From NCBI RefSeq assembly GCF_016595245.1, contig NZ_JAENHM010000051.1, positions 62,001 through 126,000 of the forward strand: DNA of 64,000 bases, in the 5' to 3' direction. Position 1 is the first letter of the stretch, and each line of letters opens with the position of its first letter. Origin of the DNA: Azospirillum endophyticum. GTDB taxonomy: Bacteria; Pseudomonadota; Alphaproteobacteria; Azospirillales; Azospirillaceae. The notes beneath the pieces are model-generated. The model searched no databases, was not told the origin of the DNA, and worked only from the letters and a program-made list of their open reading frames with translations. Position numbers and translations under genes: made by a program. This document shows positions 45,444 through 54,418 of this stretch, piece after piece.

Positions 45444-46055
45444 TCAGCTTTTCGACGTCTGGTGAATCGACGGCATGCGGATGAGGTCGCCCAGCCGGGC
45501 ATAGGTGGGACCGGCGACCCGGGCGATCGGGTCGAGCGCCGCCGTCTCGACCTTGCCGTCGACGACCAGCCCGTCGCGGAGATGGATGACCAGCACCTCG
45601 CCGACCAGAAGGCGGCTGCGGGTCTCGCCGAACTCGATGCAGTGCCGGAACCGGCATTCCATCGCCACCGGCGCCGCGGCGAGGCGCGGCACCGCGATCC
45701 GCTCGCCGGACACGGTGTCCAGCCCGAGCATTTCGGCCTCGCTGACGTCGGGCGGAAATTCGATGGCACTGCGGTGGACGGCCTCGATCAGCGGACTGTC
45801 GGCGATGTGGACCACGAATTCGCCCGTGCGCAGGATGTTGTTGGCGGTGTCCTTGTAGCGGCCGGCCTTGTGGCCGACGCTGATGGCGAGCATCGGCGGC
45901 TTGGGCGCCACGAACGTGAAGGCGCTGAAGGGAGCCAGGTTGACGCCGCCCGCCGGCGAAATCGTCGTCACCCAGGCAATCGGACGGGGAACGACCAGGC
46001 CAGTAATCAGGCGATAGGACCGTTCCGCATCCAGATCCTCGACGGCAATGCGCAT
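45444..46055 (-). CDS. Flavin reductase-like domain protein
   Basis: The protein has 203 residues. It shows the FMN-binding split-barrel pattern: ITGLVVPRPIAWVTTISPAG, GVNLAPFSAFTFVAPKPPML, and GEFVVHIADSPL. It may supply reduced flavin to a two-component monooxygenase, or act directly on an aromatic intermediate. No oxygenase component lies in the operon. It is the first gene of the leftward operon, 180 bp from the divergent IclR gene. Confidence 0.87.
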   Translation of the reverse strand: MRIAVEDLDAERSYRLITGLVVPRPIAWVTTISPAGGVNLAPFSAFTFVAPKPPMLAISVGHKAGRYKDTANNILRTGEFVVHIADSPLIEAVHRSAIEFPPDVSEAEMLGLDTVSGERIAVPRLAAAPVAMECRFRHCIEFGETRSRLLVGEVLVIHLRDGLVVDGKVETAALDPIARVAGPTYARLGDLIRMPSIHQTSKS

Positions 46056-46192
46056 GGTTTTTCTCCGCGGAAACCGGGGGGCGATCCGCCGGCCACCGCT
46101 GCGGAAAGATTGTTTGTATTGCGATTATTCTGTTCTGCTGATTGCAGGATTCCACGCTTGGCTGGGTCAGCCAATTGAAAAGCGGCAAAACT

Positions 46193-46207
46193 GTCCATAA
46201 TATGGAC
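46193..46207. promoter_or_regulatory. Perfect 15-bp palindrome, likely IclR operator
   Basis: GTCCATAATATGGAC is a perfect inverted repeat of 7-bp arms around one A. It lies between the divergent flavin reductase and IclR genes, 29 bp before the IclR start. IclR regulators bind palindromes of this length. The rest of the gap (46080-46190) is comparatively AT-rich and should contain the operon promoter. Confidence 0.65.
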
Positions 46208-46235
46208 TCGACGTGAGGCAGGCGGGGGTGCGGCA

Positions 46236-47072
46236 ATGGGCGGGCCCGATGACGGCCATGGGGATCCGGCGGATCGGCCAACGGATGTCCGGCCAGTAGA
46301 CATCCGGCCGGCCGACGGCGCGCAGAGCATCCGCCGGGCGTTGACGATCCTGCGGATCATCGCCGAAGGTCGCGATGCCGGCGTGTCGTTGTCGGAGGTG
46401 GCGCGTGTCACCGAGATCAGCCGTCCGACGGTGCACCGGATCGTCCGTGTCCTGCTTGAAGAGGGGGTGGTGGAGCAGAAGCCGAGAAGCCGGCGCTACG
46501 CCATCGGCGAGCAGGTGCCGCTGCTGGCCCTGGCAAGATCGTCGCGGTCGCCGTTGCTGGCGGCGGCGCAGCGTCCCCTGGACGAGCTGTCGCAGGCCTT
46601 GGGCGACACCCTGTTCCTGACCATCCGCACCGGCTTGGACACGCTGTGCGTCGCCCGCCGCATCGGCCCTTTCCCGATCCAGGTCATTTCGCTGGAGGTC
46701 GGCACGCGCCGGCCCCTGGGTGTCAGCAGTGCCGGCATCGCCCTGCTGTCCCTGATACCGCCCGAACAGGCGGCCGACATCCTGGAACGCAACCGTGAGC
46801 GGTTCAAGCGCTACCGCGCGACCGAGGGGACCGCCGCCGCCGAGGTTTCCGAGGCGCGCAGGCTGGGCTTCTGCATCCGCAACATCGGGCTGGTGCCGGG
46901 GACCAAGGCGATCTCCGTGGCCTTCACCGGACCGGACGGAAGCCTCCAGGCCGCCTTGACCCTCGCCGCGGTGCAGCGGCGGCTGACCGCAAGGCGGGAG
47001 TGGGACGTGGTCGAGAGGCTGCGGGACGGGGTGGGGGCGATCATGGCCGGGCTGGGAGGTGGGAAGCCGTGA
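46236..47072 (+). CDS. IclR-family transcriptional regulator
   Basis: The protein has 278 residues with a Pro/Asp-rich N-terminal leader. The HTH follows (AQSIRRALTILRIIAEGRDA, GVSLSEVARVTEISRPTVHR, IVRVLLEEGVVEQ). The ligand-binding domain holds TLFLTIRTGLDTLCVARRIG and GTRRPLGVSSAGIALLSL. It is divergent from the seven-gene catabolic operon and very probably controls it. The leader could be shorter in reality; an internal start is not obvious. Confidence 0.87.
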   Translation: MGGPDDGHGDPADRPTDVRPVDIRPADGAQSIRRALTILRIIAEGRDAGVSLSEVARVTEISRPTVHRIVRVLLEEGVVEQKPRSRRYAIGEQVPLLALARSSRSPLLAAAQRPLDELSQALGDTLFLTIRTGLDTLCVARRIGPFPIQVISLEVGTRRPLGVSSAGIALLSLIPPEQAADILERNRERFKRYRATEGTAAAEVSEARRLGFCIRNIGLVPGTKAISVAFTGPDGSLQAALTLAAVQRRLTARREWDVVERLRDGVGAIMAGLGGGKP

Positions 47073-47115
47073 GGGCACGGGCGAAGCCCGGGCACCCGGG
47101 CCCGCCTGCGACGGC

Positions 47116-49452
47116 TCACGACTTGAGCAGCAAGGCTCTTGCCGCCTGCTCCAGTTGACGCGGCGTGAAGGGCTTCTCCAGCACCGGTGCCGCCCGCCCA
47201 CTGGCGATGTCCTTGCCGTAGCCGGTGGCGAAGAGGAAGGGGACTTGGCGCAGCGACAGGATGTCGGCGATCGGGAAGGACTGCCGGCCCTGCACATTGA
47301 CGTCCAGGATGGCGAAATCCAGCTCGGGCTCCGCCGCGACCAGGCGGAGCGCCTCGTCGACGGTGGTCGCCGGGCCGATGACCGTGCAGCCCAGCGCTTC
47401 CAGGGCGTCCTGCGTCACCATGGCGAGCACCGCGTCGTCCTCGACGACCAGCACCTGGGAGCCGTCCAGGCCGGTTGCGGGGGCAGCCGCGGCCTTCGCC
47501 GGTTGCGGGGCGCTTGCCGGTTCCCTGTGGATGAGACGGTCGGCGGCGACGACGACGGTGCAATGCAGTCCCGCCGGCTCCCAGGCGAAGGCCGCCGATC
47601 CTCCGAGCTGGCCGGCGGCGGTCGCGGTGATCAGCCGGGTGCCGAAGCCGGTGCGGCCCGGCGGCGACACCGGCGGGCCGTCGACCTCCCGCCAGTCGAT
47701 CCGGGCGGCGCCGTCGCCGCTCCGGCTCCAGCCCACCTCGACGCGGCCTTGCGGGTGCGACAGGGCGCCGTATTTGGAGGCGTTGGTGGCGAGTTCATGC
47801 AGCACCATGCCGACGGCCTGAACCGTATCGGCCGCGACCGTCAGCTCCGGCCCGGCCATCCGCAGGCGCCCGCTCGCCTCGCCGCCGAGATAGGGTGCCA
47901 ACTCCTCCCGGATCACCTCGCGCAGGGCCAAGCCGGTCCACCGGTGCCGGGCGAGGAGCTGGTGGGTGCGGGCGAGCGCGCCGACCCGCCGTTCAACCGC
48001 CTCGATGAAGCCGTCCACCGTCTCCGCCTTGGTGAGGCGCATCACGGCCTGGACCACGGCGAGCACGTTCTTGGCCCGGTGGTCGACCTCGCGCATCAGC
48101 AGGCTCTGGCTGCTCTCGGCCGCCTTGCGGGCCGTCACGTCGTGGCCCTGGACGAAGATGCCGGACACTCGTCCGTCGGGACCGGTGATCGGCTGGTAGA
48201 CGATGTCCTGAAAGACTTCGGCCGGCGGACCGCCGGGTTGCCGCTGAAGCAGCACCCGGACGCCGTGGCCGACGAACGGCTCTCCAGAGGCATAGACTTG
48301 GTCGAGGAGCTCGAGATAACCCTGTCCCTCGATCTCGGGCAGGGCCTCGCGGACCGGCTTGCCGATGATGTCGCGGCGGCCGACGGCTTGGTAGTAGGCG
48401 TCGTTCACCAATTCGATGACATGCTGCGGACCGTCGAGAATGGCGATGAAGCCGGGGGCCTGCGCGAACAGCCGCCGCAGGTGCTGGCGTTCGGCGTCGA
48501 TGTGCCTGGTCTTCTCGGCGACCGCCTGGGCCTGCAGGGCGGCTTCGGCCCGCTTGCGGTCGGTGATGTCGGCCACCGCGCCGGGAAAGCGCCGGGGCCG
48601 GCCGTTCGCATCCAGCTCACAAGCCCCGCGCACCAGGACCCATCGTTGCTCCCCTCCCCGCCCGAACACCCGGTATTCGACCTCGTAGTCGTCGCCGGTG
48701 CGCATCGCCTCCTGGATCGCCGCATTGACGGCGGACCAGTCGGCGGGATGGATGGCCGCCGTCACGACCGAGAGCGGCACGCCGCGCTCCATCTGCTCGG
48801 GATCGAGGTTGAACAGGTCGCAGAAGGTGGCGTTCGCCACGAAGCGATCGGTCGGCACATGCCAGACGAACGTCCCGAGACGGCCGGCACGAACGGTCAG
48901 ACGATAGCTTCCGCGGACATTCTCCAGCTGGTCCTCCGCACCTTTCCGGGCGCGGATCGCTTGGTATTCCGCCGTGCTTTCGAAAGCGGTGACCAGGATG
49001 CCGGCGACGGCCCCCGCTTCGTTCCGCAGGGGGCTGTAGGTCAGATCGAACCACGCGTCCTCCGGACCGCCATGGCGCTCCACGATCAGCTTCTGGCTCT
49101 TGCGGGAGCGTGCCTCCCCCTGTCGCACGGTCTCGTGGATCGGGGCGATCAGGGCGAACAGGTCGGGCCAGCACTCATGGGCGGGACAACCGAGGATGTC
49201 CGGATGCTTGGCCCCGGCCATGGCGGCAAAGCCGTCATTGTAGATTTGGACGAGGTCGGCTCCCCACAGGACACACATCGGGTTGGGCGAACCGAGGATG
49301 AGATCGACGGCCGTGCGCAGGCTCTGCGGCCAAGCGTCGACAGGCCCGAGGCGGCTCGTCGACCAGTCGCCGCCCCGCAGTAGCGCACCCATGGCGCCGC
49401 CTCCGCAGGGCCACGGGTGATCACGATGGGCAGTCAACACGTCTTGCGGCAT
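47116..49452 (-). CDS. Hybrid HWE-type sensor histidine kinase with PAS domains and receiver
   Basis: The protein has 778 residues, all cytoplasmic (no membrane segment). Order: PAS-like region (about 45-160), PAS/PAC (185-300, FPGAVADITDRKRAE), short coiled coil, PAS (325-440, GIFVQGHDVTARKAAE), HWE kinase domain with the phospho-acceptor His458 in LLMREVDHRAKNVLAVVQAV and VLHELATNASKYGALS as ATP site, then a receiver domain (about 655-778) with LVVEDDAVLAM, the acceptor Asp in FAILDVNVQG, and EKPFTPRQLEQ. Many PAS-HWE proteins sense light or redox. No output regulator is fused; the 119-residue CheY-like protein upstream could be a partner. Confidence 0.9.
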   Translation of the reverse strand: MPQDVLTAHRDHPWPCGGGAMGALLRGGDWSTSRLGPVDAWPQSLRTAVDLILGSPNPMCVLWGADLVQIYNDGFAAMAGAKHPDILGCPAHECWPDLFALIAPIHETVRQGEARSRKSQKLIVERHGGPEDAWFDLTYSPLRNEAGAVAGILVTAFESTAEYQAIRARKGAEDQLENVRGSYRLTVRAGRLGTFVWHVPTDRFVANATFCDLFNLDPEQMERGVPLSVVTAAIHPADWSAVNAAIQEAMRTGDDYEVEYRVFGRGGEQRWVLVRGACELDANGRPRRFPGAVADITDRKRAEAALQAQAVAEKTRHIDAERQHLRRLFAQAPGFIAILDGPQHVIELVNDAYYQAVGRRDIIGKPVREALPEIEGQGYLELLDQVYASGEPFVGHGVRVLLQRQPGGPPAEVFQDIVYQPITGPDGRVSGIFVQGHDVTARKAAESSQSLLMREVDHRAKNVLAVVQAVMRLTKAETVDGFIEAVERRVGALARTHQLLARHRWTGLALREVIREELAPYLGGEASGRLRMAGPELTVAADTVQAVGMVLHELATNASKYGALSHPQGRVEVGWSRSGDGAARIDWREVDGPPVSPPGRTGFGTRLITATAAGQLGGSAAFAWEPAGLHCTVVVAADRLIHREPASAPQPAKAAAAPATGLDGSQVLVVEDDAVLAMVTQDALEALGCTVIGPATTVDEALRLVAAEPELDFAILDVNVQGRQSFPIADILSLRQVPFLFATGYGKDIASGRAAPVLEKPFTPRQLEQAARALLLKS

Positions 49453-49817
49453 GCGGCGACTCTCGTGCGGGTTGCACCCGCTGGTACGGGCCAGCGGACG
49501 GATGTGCGGGGCGCCGAGGCCAGCCTGCGAAGCGGGCCATCCTGGTCGCGCCCACGTGCCGTCTCAACAGGGCCGCGGCTTCATCGGTCCACCGCCCTGC
49601 CGGGAAAGGCGCGACTTTTCGGACGATGACCTCCGGAAGGCTTCCGACGGAAGGCCTGCTTCAGCGCCATGGCGGGAACGGTCGGGGCGAAGCGTAAGGC
49701 CGGGTTCCGAGTGGACCGATGACGGCGCCGCTCGGGGTTCGTGAGCCCATGGGGATGTTGCGGGTCGAGGGTCGACGTTCGAGGCGCGGCACGCCGGACC
49801 CCAGGATGCCCCTCTCC
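49453..49817. other. Non-coding stretch between the kinase gene and the direct repeat
   Basis: I see no supported gene here. The short plus-strand frames at 49417-49744 lack a ribosome site and family features. The region should hold the promoter of the leftward kinase gene. It contains no clear hairpin other than short GC-rich arms. Confidence 0.35.
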
Positions 49818-50065
49818 CGGCCGTCAGTGCCGTGAAGGAGGCTGTGAAGGAATCGAACTTATATGAGACAGCCCTGATCTGGCAGGCGTGCACATCTCCC
49901 ACTCGTCATCCCCGCGGAGGCGGGGAACCAGGATTTCCAACACAAGTGCTTGTGAAGACTGGATTCCCGCCTTCGCGGGAATGACGGTCGAGAGAAGCGC
50001 ACGATGCGATCCAACGCGACGTGGTTCGAACTTGGGGCTTCTCTCAGCGAGTCCTCGGTTGCATC
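49818..50065. repeat. Direct repeat D1 (about 240 bp, partner at 51866-52113)
   Basis: The core 49851-49989 is almost identical to 51901-52039, with only a few mismatches and no gap, at a constant offset of 2050 bp. Similarity continues with more differences to about 50065. The core contains two linked hairpins, GTCATCCCCGCGGAGGCGGG and TTCCCGCCTTCGCGGGAATG, that also pair with each other as a long inverted repeat. It lies just downstream of the CheY-like gene. Confidence 0.8.
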
Positions 50066-50073
50066 ACAGCCGC

Positions 50074-50433
50074 TCACCCATCCAGCATGCCCTTGACCGT
50101 CGTCACCAGGGTGTGCATCGGAAACGGTTTGCGTAGCACCGTCAGGCGCCCGCCCTCTTCCGGCGGGTAGCCCTCGCTGTATCCGCTCATGACGATGATC
50201 CGGGCATGGGGGCGACGTTGACGGACCTCCCGGATCAGCTCCAGGCCGCCCATGCCGGGCATGCGAAGATCGGTCAGAAGAAGATCGGAGCGATCCTCGC
50301 ACTCCGCGATCAACGCTTCCCGGCCGTCATGGCACACCGTGACCCGGAAACCTTCGTCCTGCAGCGCAAGGGACAGGGCAAACGCCACAAGGTCTTCATC
50401 GTCGACGACGAGGATGTGAGGCTGCCGGTCCAT
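50074..50433 (-). CDS. Single-domain response regulator (CheY-like)
   Basis: The protein has 119 residues from the ATG at 50433 (MDRQPHIL). It has all receiver residues: acidic pair DDED at 11-14, acceptor Asp55 in LLLTDLRMPGMGG, Ser in IVMSGYSE and Lys in VLRKPFPM. There is no output domain, so it probably acts by phosphate shuttling or protein contact, possibly with one of the two kinases on either side. The open frame extends to 50487 without a better start. Confidence 0.87.
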   Translation of the reverse strand: MDRQPHILVVDDEDLVAFALSLALQDEGFRVTVCHDGREALIAECEDRSDLLLTDLRMPGMGGLELIREVRQRRPHARIIVMSGYSEGYPPEEGGRLTVLRKPFPMHTLVTTVKGMLDG

Positions 50434-50733
50434 GACACTCGTTTCCACAGGGTTTGAAGATCGCCGCCACCGCCGCTTGGGGAGCACAACAGGCGATGAA
50501 GGGACTCGGACCGGTTCGTTCCGGTGCGCCCTGCGGAAAAATCGGGATGTTGCATCGGTGCATCACCGGCGCAGGGGGGCGCCGCGTGCGAATCCATGCC
50601 TATGTGGCTGCTTCAGGTGTTTTCTAAATGCAGTCCATAAAAAACAAACCTGTCAATGAGGTTGTCAAGCTCGTGCCGCAATCTCTCCGGACATTCCGTG
50701 TGGAGGGAAAAGCAGAGAAAGATCGTGTATTTC
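50434..50733. other. Non-coding stretch between two response-regulator genes
   Basis: The stretch is 300 bp. The 50610-50740 part is AT-rich for this window (for example CAGTCCATAAAAAACAAACC at 50631-50650). It lies downstream of the LuxR-type gene and upstream of the CheY-like gene and may hold the promoter of the latter. I see no gene or firm terminator. Confidence 0.35.
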
Positions 50734-51444
50734 CTATGAGGATCGAGCCAGGCCCATGCCATCGGCGATCTCGTCCGCATGCGAATATTGTTCCGATAAG
50801 ACTCCATTGCGCTTGGCCCAGATCGCTGCCTGCGTGCGATTGGTTACATTGATCTTCCGCAGGACACGTTTGAGAATGACCTTGACGTGGGATTCGCTCG
50901 TCCGGAGGCTTTTGGCGATCTCCTTATTGGAATGCCCATTCATGAGATGGCCCAAGATCACCGTGTCGTCGTCGCCCAGTCCTTCGGGAGACGCCGCGGC
51001 GGCGGCTGATCCTGCTTGCGTGCGCTTCACCAGCAGATGGGCCAACTCCGTCGGGAAGACCCGCTCGCCGGTCAGGACGAGTTCCAGCGATTGCACCAGG
51101 GCTGCGGGAGAAATCTCCTTCACCAGATATCCACGCACCCCGGCATTGAAGGCCGTTGCAAGGCGACGGGGGCAGAGGACGGCGTCGAGAACGACCGGAT
51201 GGCTGGCCGGTGTGGTCGGGGGCATGGTGACGAACCGGATGAGATCGTCGTCGGCAACCGCCGAGATGTCCATGAGGATGATGTCCGGGACCAGCCCGGC
51301 CTCTGCGATCCGGTTCCCCACCTCCGCAGGATTGCCGCATTCACCGATGACGGAGAGCGGCGTTCCCTGGAGCAGAAGCCGAAGAATGTGGCGATGCAAT
51401 CGGCTGGCATCGACAAGGAGGATGGTGGCGGTGGCACTCGTCAT
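50734..51444 (-). CDS. LuxR/NarL-type response regulator
   Basis: The protein has 236 residues. The receiver domain has VDASRLHRHILRLLL and acceptor Asp59 in DIILMDISAVADDD. The acidic pair near residue 11 is reduced to one Asp (VDAS), so phosphorylation may be altered. The C-terminal GerE HTH has VILGHLMNGHSNKEIAKSLR and VKVILKRVLRKINVTNRTQA. It is a DNA-binding output for a two-component path; the cognate kinase could be the GAF kinase at 52202 or the HWE kinase at 47116. Confidence 0.85.
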   Translation of the reverse strand: MTSATATILLVDASRLHRHILRLLLQGTPLSVIGECGNPAEVGNRIAEAGLVPDIILMDISAVADDDLIRFVTMPPTTPASHPVVLDAVLCPRRLATAFNAGVRGYLVKEISPAALVQSLELVLTGERVFPTELAHLLVKRTQAGSAAAAASPEGLGDDDTVILGHLMNGHSNKEIAKSLRTSESHVKVILKRVLRKINVTNRTQAAIWAKRNGVLSEQYSHADEIADGMGLARSS

Positions 51445-51865
51445 TCGAAGCCGTCCTCAGGTGGGTGGCCGGGCGTGCCTCGGATGTCGGGGCACCTTCC
51501 AGCCAAGCTGGCAACGGAAAAGGAACGGTGCGGTCCGTCGGTTTATTCCGTCGGAAGTCGACGCAGGCGCGCAGGGCGGCGATACGAGTTGTTCGGCGAT
51601 GCTGCGTTCTTCTCTCGTCTATTGGGGATTTTTATTTTAAAAAGCGCGCTGTTTCTCGTGTCGGCCAAAATTTTCTCGCTGGTATCCGCCTTCAGGTCTT
51701 TTGTGATATTTTTGTGGCATGGGTTGTCTGCTTTGCGGCCTTGAGCCCGGCTGCCGCAAGGAAACGAGGTTACGGTCCAGGGGCTTGAAGCGGCCGAATT
51801 CCCAGTTTCGCGTCTATGCGCTGGCCTCGGCAGGCTTGCCGTCATTGCAGCCGAGAGCGTGCCCT
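51445..51865. other. Non-coding, partly AT-rich stretch upstream of the LuxR-type gene
   Basis: The 420 bp between the LuxR-type gene start and repeat D2 has no supported gene. The 51615-51720 part is unusually AT-rich (GGGATTTTTATTTTAAAAAG; TTTTGTGATATTTTTGTGGC) and likely carries the promoter of the leftward regulator gene. A plus-strand frame at 51719-51916 exists but runs into the repeat and has no family features. Confidence 0.35.
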
Positions 51866-52113
51866 GTCGACCGTCACTTCCGCAAAGGAGCCTATGAAGA
51901 AATCGAACTTATATGAGAAAGCCCTGATCTGGCAGGCGTGCACATCTCCCACTCGTCATCCCCGCGGAGGCGGGGAACCAGGATTTCCAACACAAGTGCT
52001 TGTAAAGGCTGGATTCCCGCCTTCGCGGGAATGACGGCCGAGGTAAGCACGCGATGCGATGGACGCAAAGCGCTTTAAACTTGAGGCCTCTCTCAGCGAA
52101 TACCCGATTTCTT
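51866..52113. repeat. Direct repeat D2 (partner of D1)
   Basis: This is the second copy of the ~240-bp repeat, in the same orientation as D1, with core 51901-52039. It lies about 90 bp downstream of the GAF-kinase gene. D1 and D2 enclose a 1.8-kb segment with both response-regulator genes. Recombination between them would delete that segment as a circle. Confidence 0.8.
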
Positions 52114-52201
52114 CACAAACTCGAAGGCGGGCTCCACTCCAACAAAGCGCATGTGCGGGAGGTCTGCCGAAATCCGGAGCCTCCCGCCTATCCCGCCGCC
52201 G

Positions 52202-53920
52202 TCACGCCTTCAGCGGCATCCTGAAGGTGAAGCTTGTCTCGTCGGCGTCGGAGCGCACGTCGATCCTGCCGCCATGGGCCTGGGCAATCTGGGAGGCGAT
52301 GTAGAGCCCCAGCCCCAGTCCCTGGCTCCCGGCGGTTCCTTCCCCCCGCTTGAACGGCAGGAAGAGCGCGTCGACCCCGTCGGGCGGGATGGGGTGGCCG
52401 GCGTTGGTCACGCAAATGGCCAGTTCACCTTCGACAACGGTTCCGTCGATCCGCACCGGTGTGCTTTCGGCGCCGTGGGTGACGGCGTTCGACAGCAGGT
52501 TGGATGCCAGTTGGGCGAGCCGGAGATGGTCGGCGACGACGGTGGCGGGCAGGCCGAAGACCGCGGAGATCTCGCGGTCCGGATGGGCGATCCGCATTTC
52601 GGCGACGACATGCCGGAGCATCGCCGCCAGATCGCCGTCCGTCATCGCCAGCGCGATCCCGCCGCCCATCCGCGCCCGCGCCAGATCCATCACGTTTTCG
52701 ACGAGCCCGGTCATTCGCAAGAGGCTGGCCTTCATCAGCTCGAGCACCAGCGGGCTTTGCCCGGTCCAGCCGTCCTGCAGCAGGCGGGTCGTCCCGGCGT
52801 CCAGTGCCGCGACGGGGTTGCGCAGGTCGTGCCCGACCATCGCGATGAACCGTTCGCGCAGCTCCGCCAGCTCACGCTCCCGTTCGAGCGACGCGGTCGC
52901 CGCTCTGAAGCGGGCATCGGCATCGAGATGGTGGGCGATGAGCTCGGCGAACAGCCTGAAGGCGCCCAGCACTTCCGGGTCGTCGATCTTGGTGGGATTG
53001 GGATCGATGGCGCAGAGCGTTCCCCAGAACTCGCCGTCCGCCAGGATGATCGGTTCGGAGATGTAGCTCCGCAGCCCGTAGATCCGGGGGGTATGGTGGT
53101 CGCGATACCGGGGATCCGCGGCGGCGTCCTCGAAGACGATGGTCCGGCGATCGCTCCGCACCTCGGTGCAGAGGGTGCTCTCGACCGGCAATTCGTCGCC
53201 GGGCTTGAGGCCGAAACCCAGCGGATCGAGCACTTGGCAGGCGACCCAGCGCGTCTCCGTCACGCGGGCGACCGCCGCGAAGCCCATGCCGGTCATGCGC
53301 AGCACGACGTCGAGGATGGTCGGCACGGCGGCGATGCCGGCGATTTTCCCGACGGTCCCGGCGATGTCCTCGGCGGTGGTTTCGTGTCCCGCTGTCCGAG
53401 GATAGGCTTGGGCGGTCTTCAGCGCTGCGATCACCCGGGCGTTTTCCAGGGCCGTCGCGGCGGCTTCCGCCAGCGCCTCGAGCGTTTCGACCTCCCAGCC
53501 TTCCGGGCTGTAGGGCTGCGACCAGTAGGCCCCGATCGCCGCGACCGGATCGTCGACACGCACCGGCGCCATCGCCAGCGCGCGCACGAAGGTGGCGCGG
53601 TAGAGGTCGTGGGGAATGCGGTCGTCCAGGGCGATGTCGGGAATGACGGCGGTTTTCCGGTTGATCATCGACCATCCGCTGATGCAGGCGGAGGCGGGAA
53701 ATTTCTGCCCCTTCCAGAGCGGGCCGATCGCGTCCTCCTCCACGTAATGGCAGAGGCCGCCGTCCTTCAGCACGATGGCGATGCCCTGACACCCGATCAG
53801 GGAACGTGCGCTCGCGCGAATGGTCGCGACGACCTCGTCCGTGCTCCGGGCCCGCGATATCTGCGTGAGCGCCTTCGCGAGCGTGGCGAACGGCGTGGAA
53901 GGTCTGGATCGCTGATCCAT
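52202..53920 (-). CDS. GAF-domain sensor histidine kinase
   Basis: The protein has 572 residues, soluble. Two GAF domains are seen: about 10-165 (IGCQGIAIVLKDGGLCHYVE, ALAMAPVRVDDPVAAIGAYW) and about 195-335 (VLRMTGMGFAAVARVTETRW, CAIDPNPTKIDDPEVLGAF). The kinase core follows, with His364 in RFIAMVGHDLRNPVAALDAG, N-box LASNLLSNAVTHGAES and G-box GLGLGLYIASQIAQAHGG. The second GAF domain resembles those of bacteriophytochrome-like and redox sensors but lacks an evident chromophore Cys. Its partner regulator is likely in the block to the left. Confidence 0.88.
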   Translation of the reverse strand: MDQRSRPSTPFATLAKALTQISRARSTDEVVATIRASARSLIGCQGIAIVLKDGGLCHYVEEDAIGPLWKGQKFPASACISGWSMINRKTAVIPDIALDDRIPHDLYRATFVRALAMAPVRVDDPVAAIGAYWSQPYSPEGWEVETLEALAEAAATALENARVIAALKTAQAYPRTAGHETTAEDIAGTVGKIAGIAAVPTILDVVLRMTGMGFAAVARVTETRWVACQVLDPLGFGLKPGDELPVESTLCTEVRSDRRTIVFEDAAADPRYRDHHTPRIYGLRSYISEPIILADGEFWGTLCAIDPNPTKIDDPEVLGAFRLFAELIAHHLDADARFRAATASLERERELAELRERFIAMVGHDLRNPVAALDAGTTRLLQDGWTGQSPLVLELMKASLLRMTGLVENVMDLARARMGGGIALAMTDGDLAAMLRHVVAEMRIAHPDREISAVFGLPATVVADHLRLAQLASNLLSNAVTHGAESTPVRIDGTVVEGELAICVTNAGHPIPPDGVDALFLPFKRGEGTAGSQGLGLGLYIASQIAQAHGGRIDVRSDADETSFTFRMPLKA

Positions 53921-54032
53921 GGACGACGATTCTCTCTGGCGAAGGTCGTTTCAGCAAGCCCGCAATTTCGCATGAATTCTCTGCGAAAGGTAGGGACATC
54001 GGCGGAACGTCCGGGCCCGGCCGCCCCTTGGC

Positions 54033-54090
54033 GGCATATGCAAACCCTATATTTCCGGGCCGCACGTCCCCCATCGCATTCCTATGTGCG
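54033..54090 (+). promoter_or_regulatory. Upstream copy of a 58-bp kdp-promoter-like repeat
   Basis: Contains GGCATAT, then CCTATATTTCCGGG, then CCCCCATCGCATTCCTATG. The same order of elements recurs at 54419-54476. The TATATTT element may be a -10 region or regulator site. It lies 61 bp ahead of the small ORF at 54151, whose expression it may drive. Confidence 0.45.
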
Positions 54091-54150
54091 TCGGCCGTCT
54101 TCTGACGGCAGTCCCGGCATCGGGTCCGGGCACTGGATTGCGAGGCTGCC

Positions 54151-54369
54151 ATGCATGCGAAACCGGCTCGCGCATCGACCGTCGGGAATGTCCGGTCTTC
54201 GGCACGAAGGAAGTTCGGCCATCCGGACAGGCCGGGAGAGGCCGCTTCCGGTCCGATATCCTCCGCGCCCTCCCCGCGCGAGGTCCTCGGCGAAGCGGGC
54301 CTGACCGTCGCGGTCTTCCTGCTGATCGCTCTGGCGTTGCAGATGCTGGGCCTTTGGCTCGGGGGCTGA
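54151..54369 (+). CDS. Possible small single-span membrane protein upstream of kdp
   Basis: The frame gives 72 residues: a basic, Ser/Arg-rich N-terminal half and a C-terminal membrane segment (LTVAVFLLIALALQMLGLWLGG, about 51-72, quoted in two parts LTVAVFLLIA and LALQMLGLWLGG). The ribosome site is weak (GCGAGG). Placement between two copies of the promoter-like repeat supports a real gene. It is not a recognised Kdp subunit. It could also be chance coding; confidence is low. Confidence 0.4.
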   Translation: MHAKPARASTVGNVRSSARRKFGHPDRPGEAASGPISSAPSPREVLGEAGLTVAVFLLIALALQMLGLWLGG

Positions 54370-54418
54370 CCCCGATGCCGGCGGCGTGGCGGCCAAGCCG
54401 CGCGCCGAGCCGGGCGGT

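Noticed and set aside
49851-52039. D1/D2 and other palindromes as a CRISPR array
   Set aside because: Only two copies 2 kb apart, far too long, no regular spacers and no cas genes.
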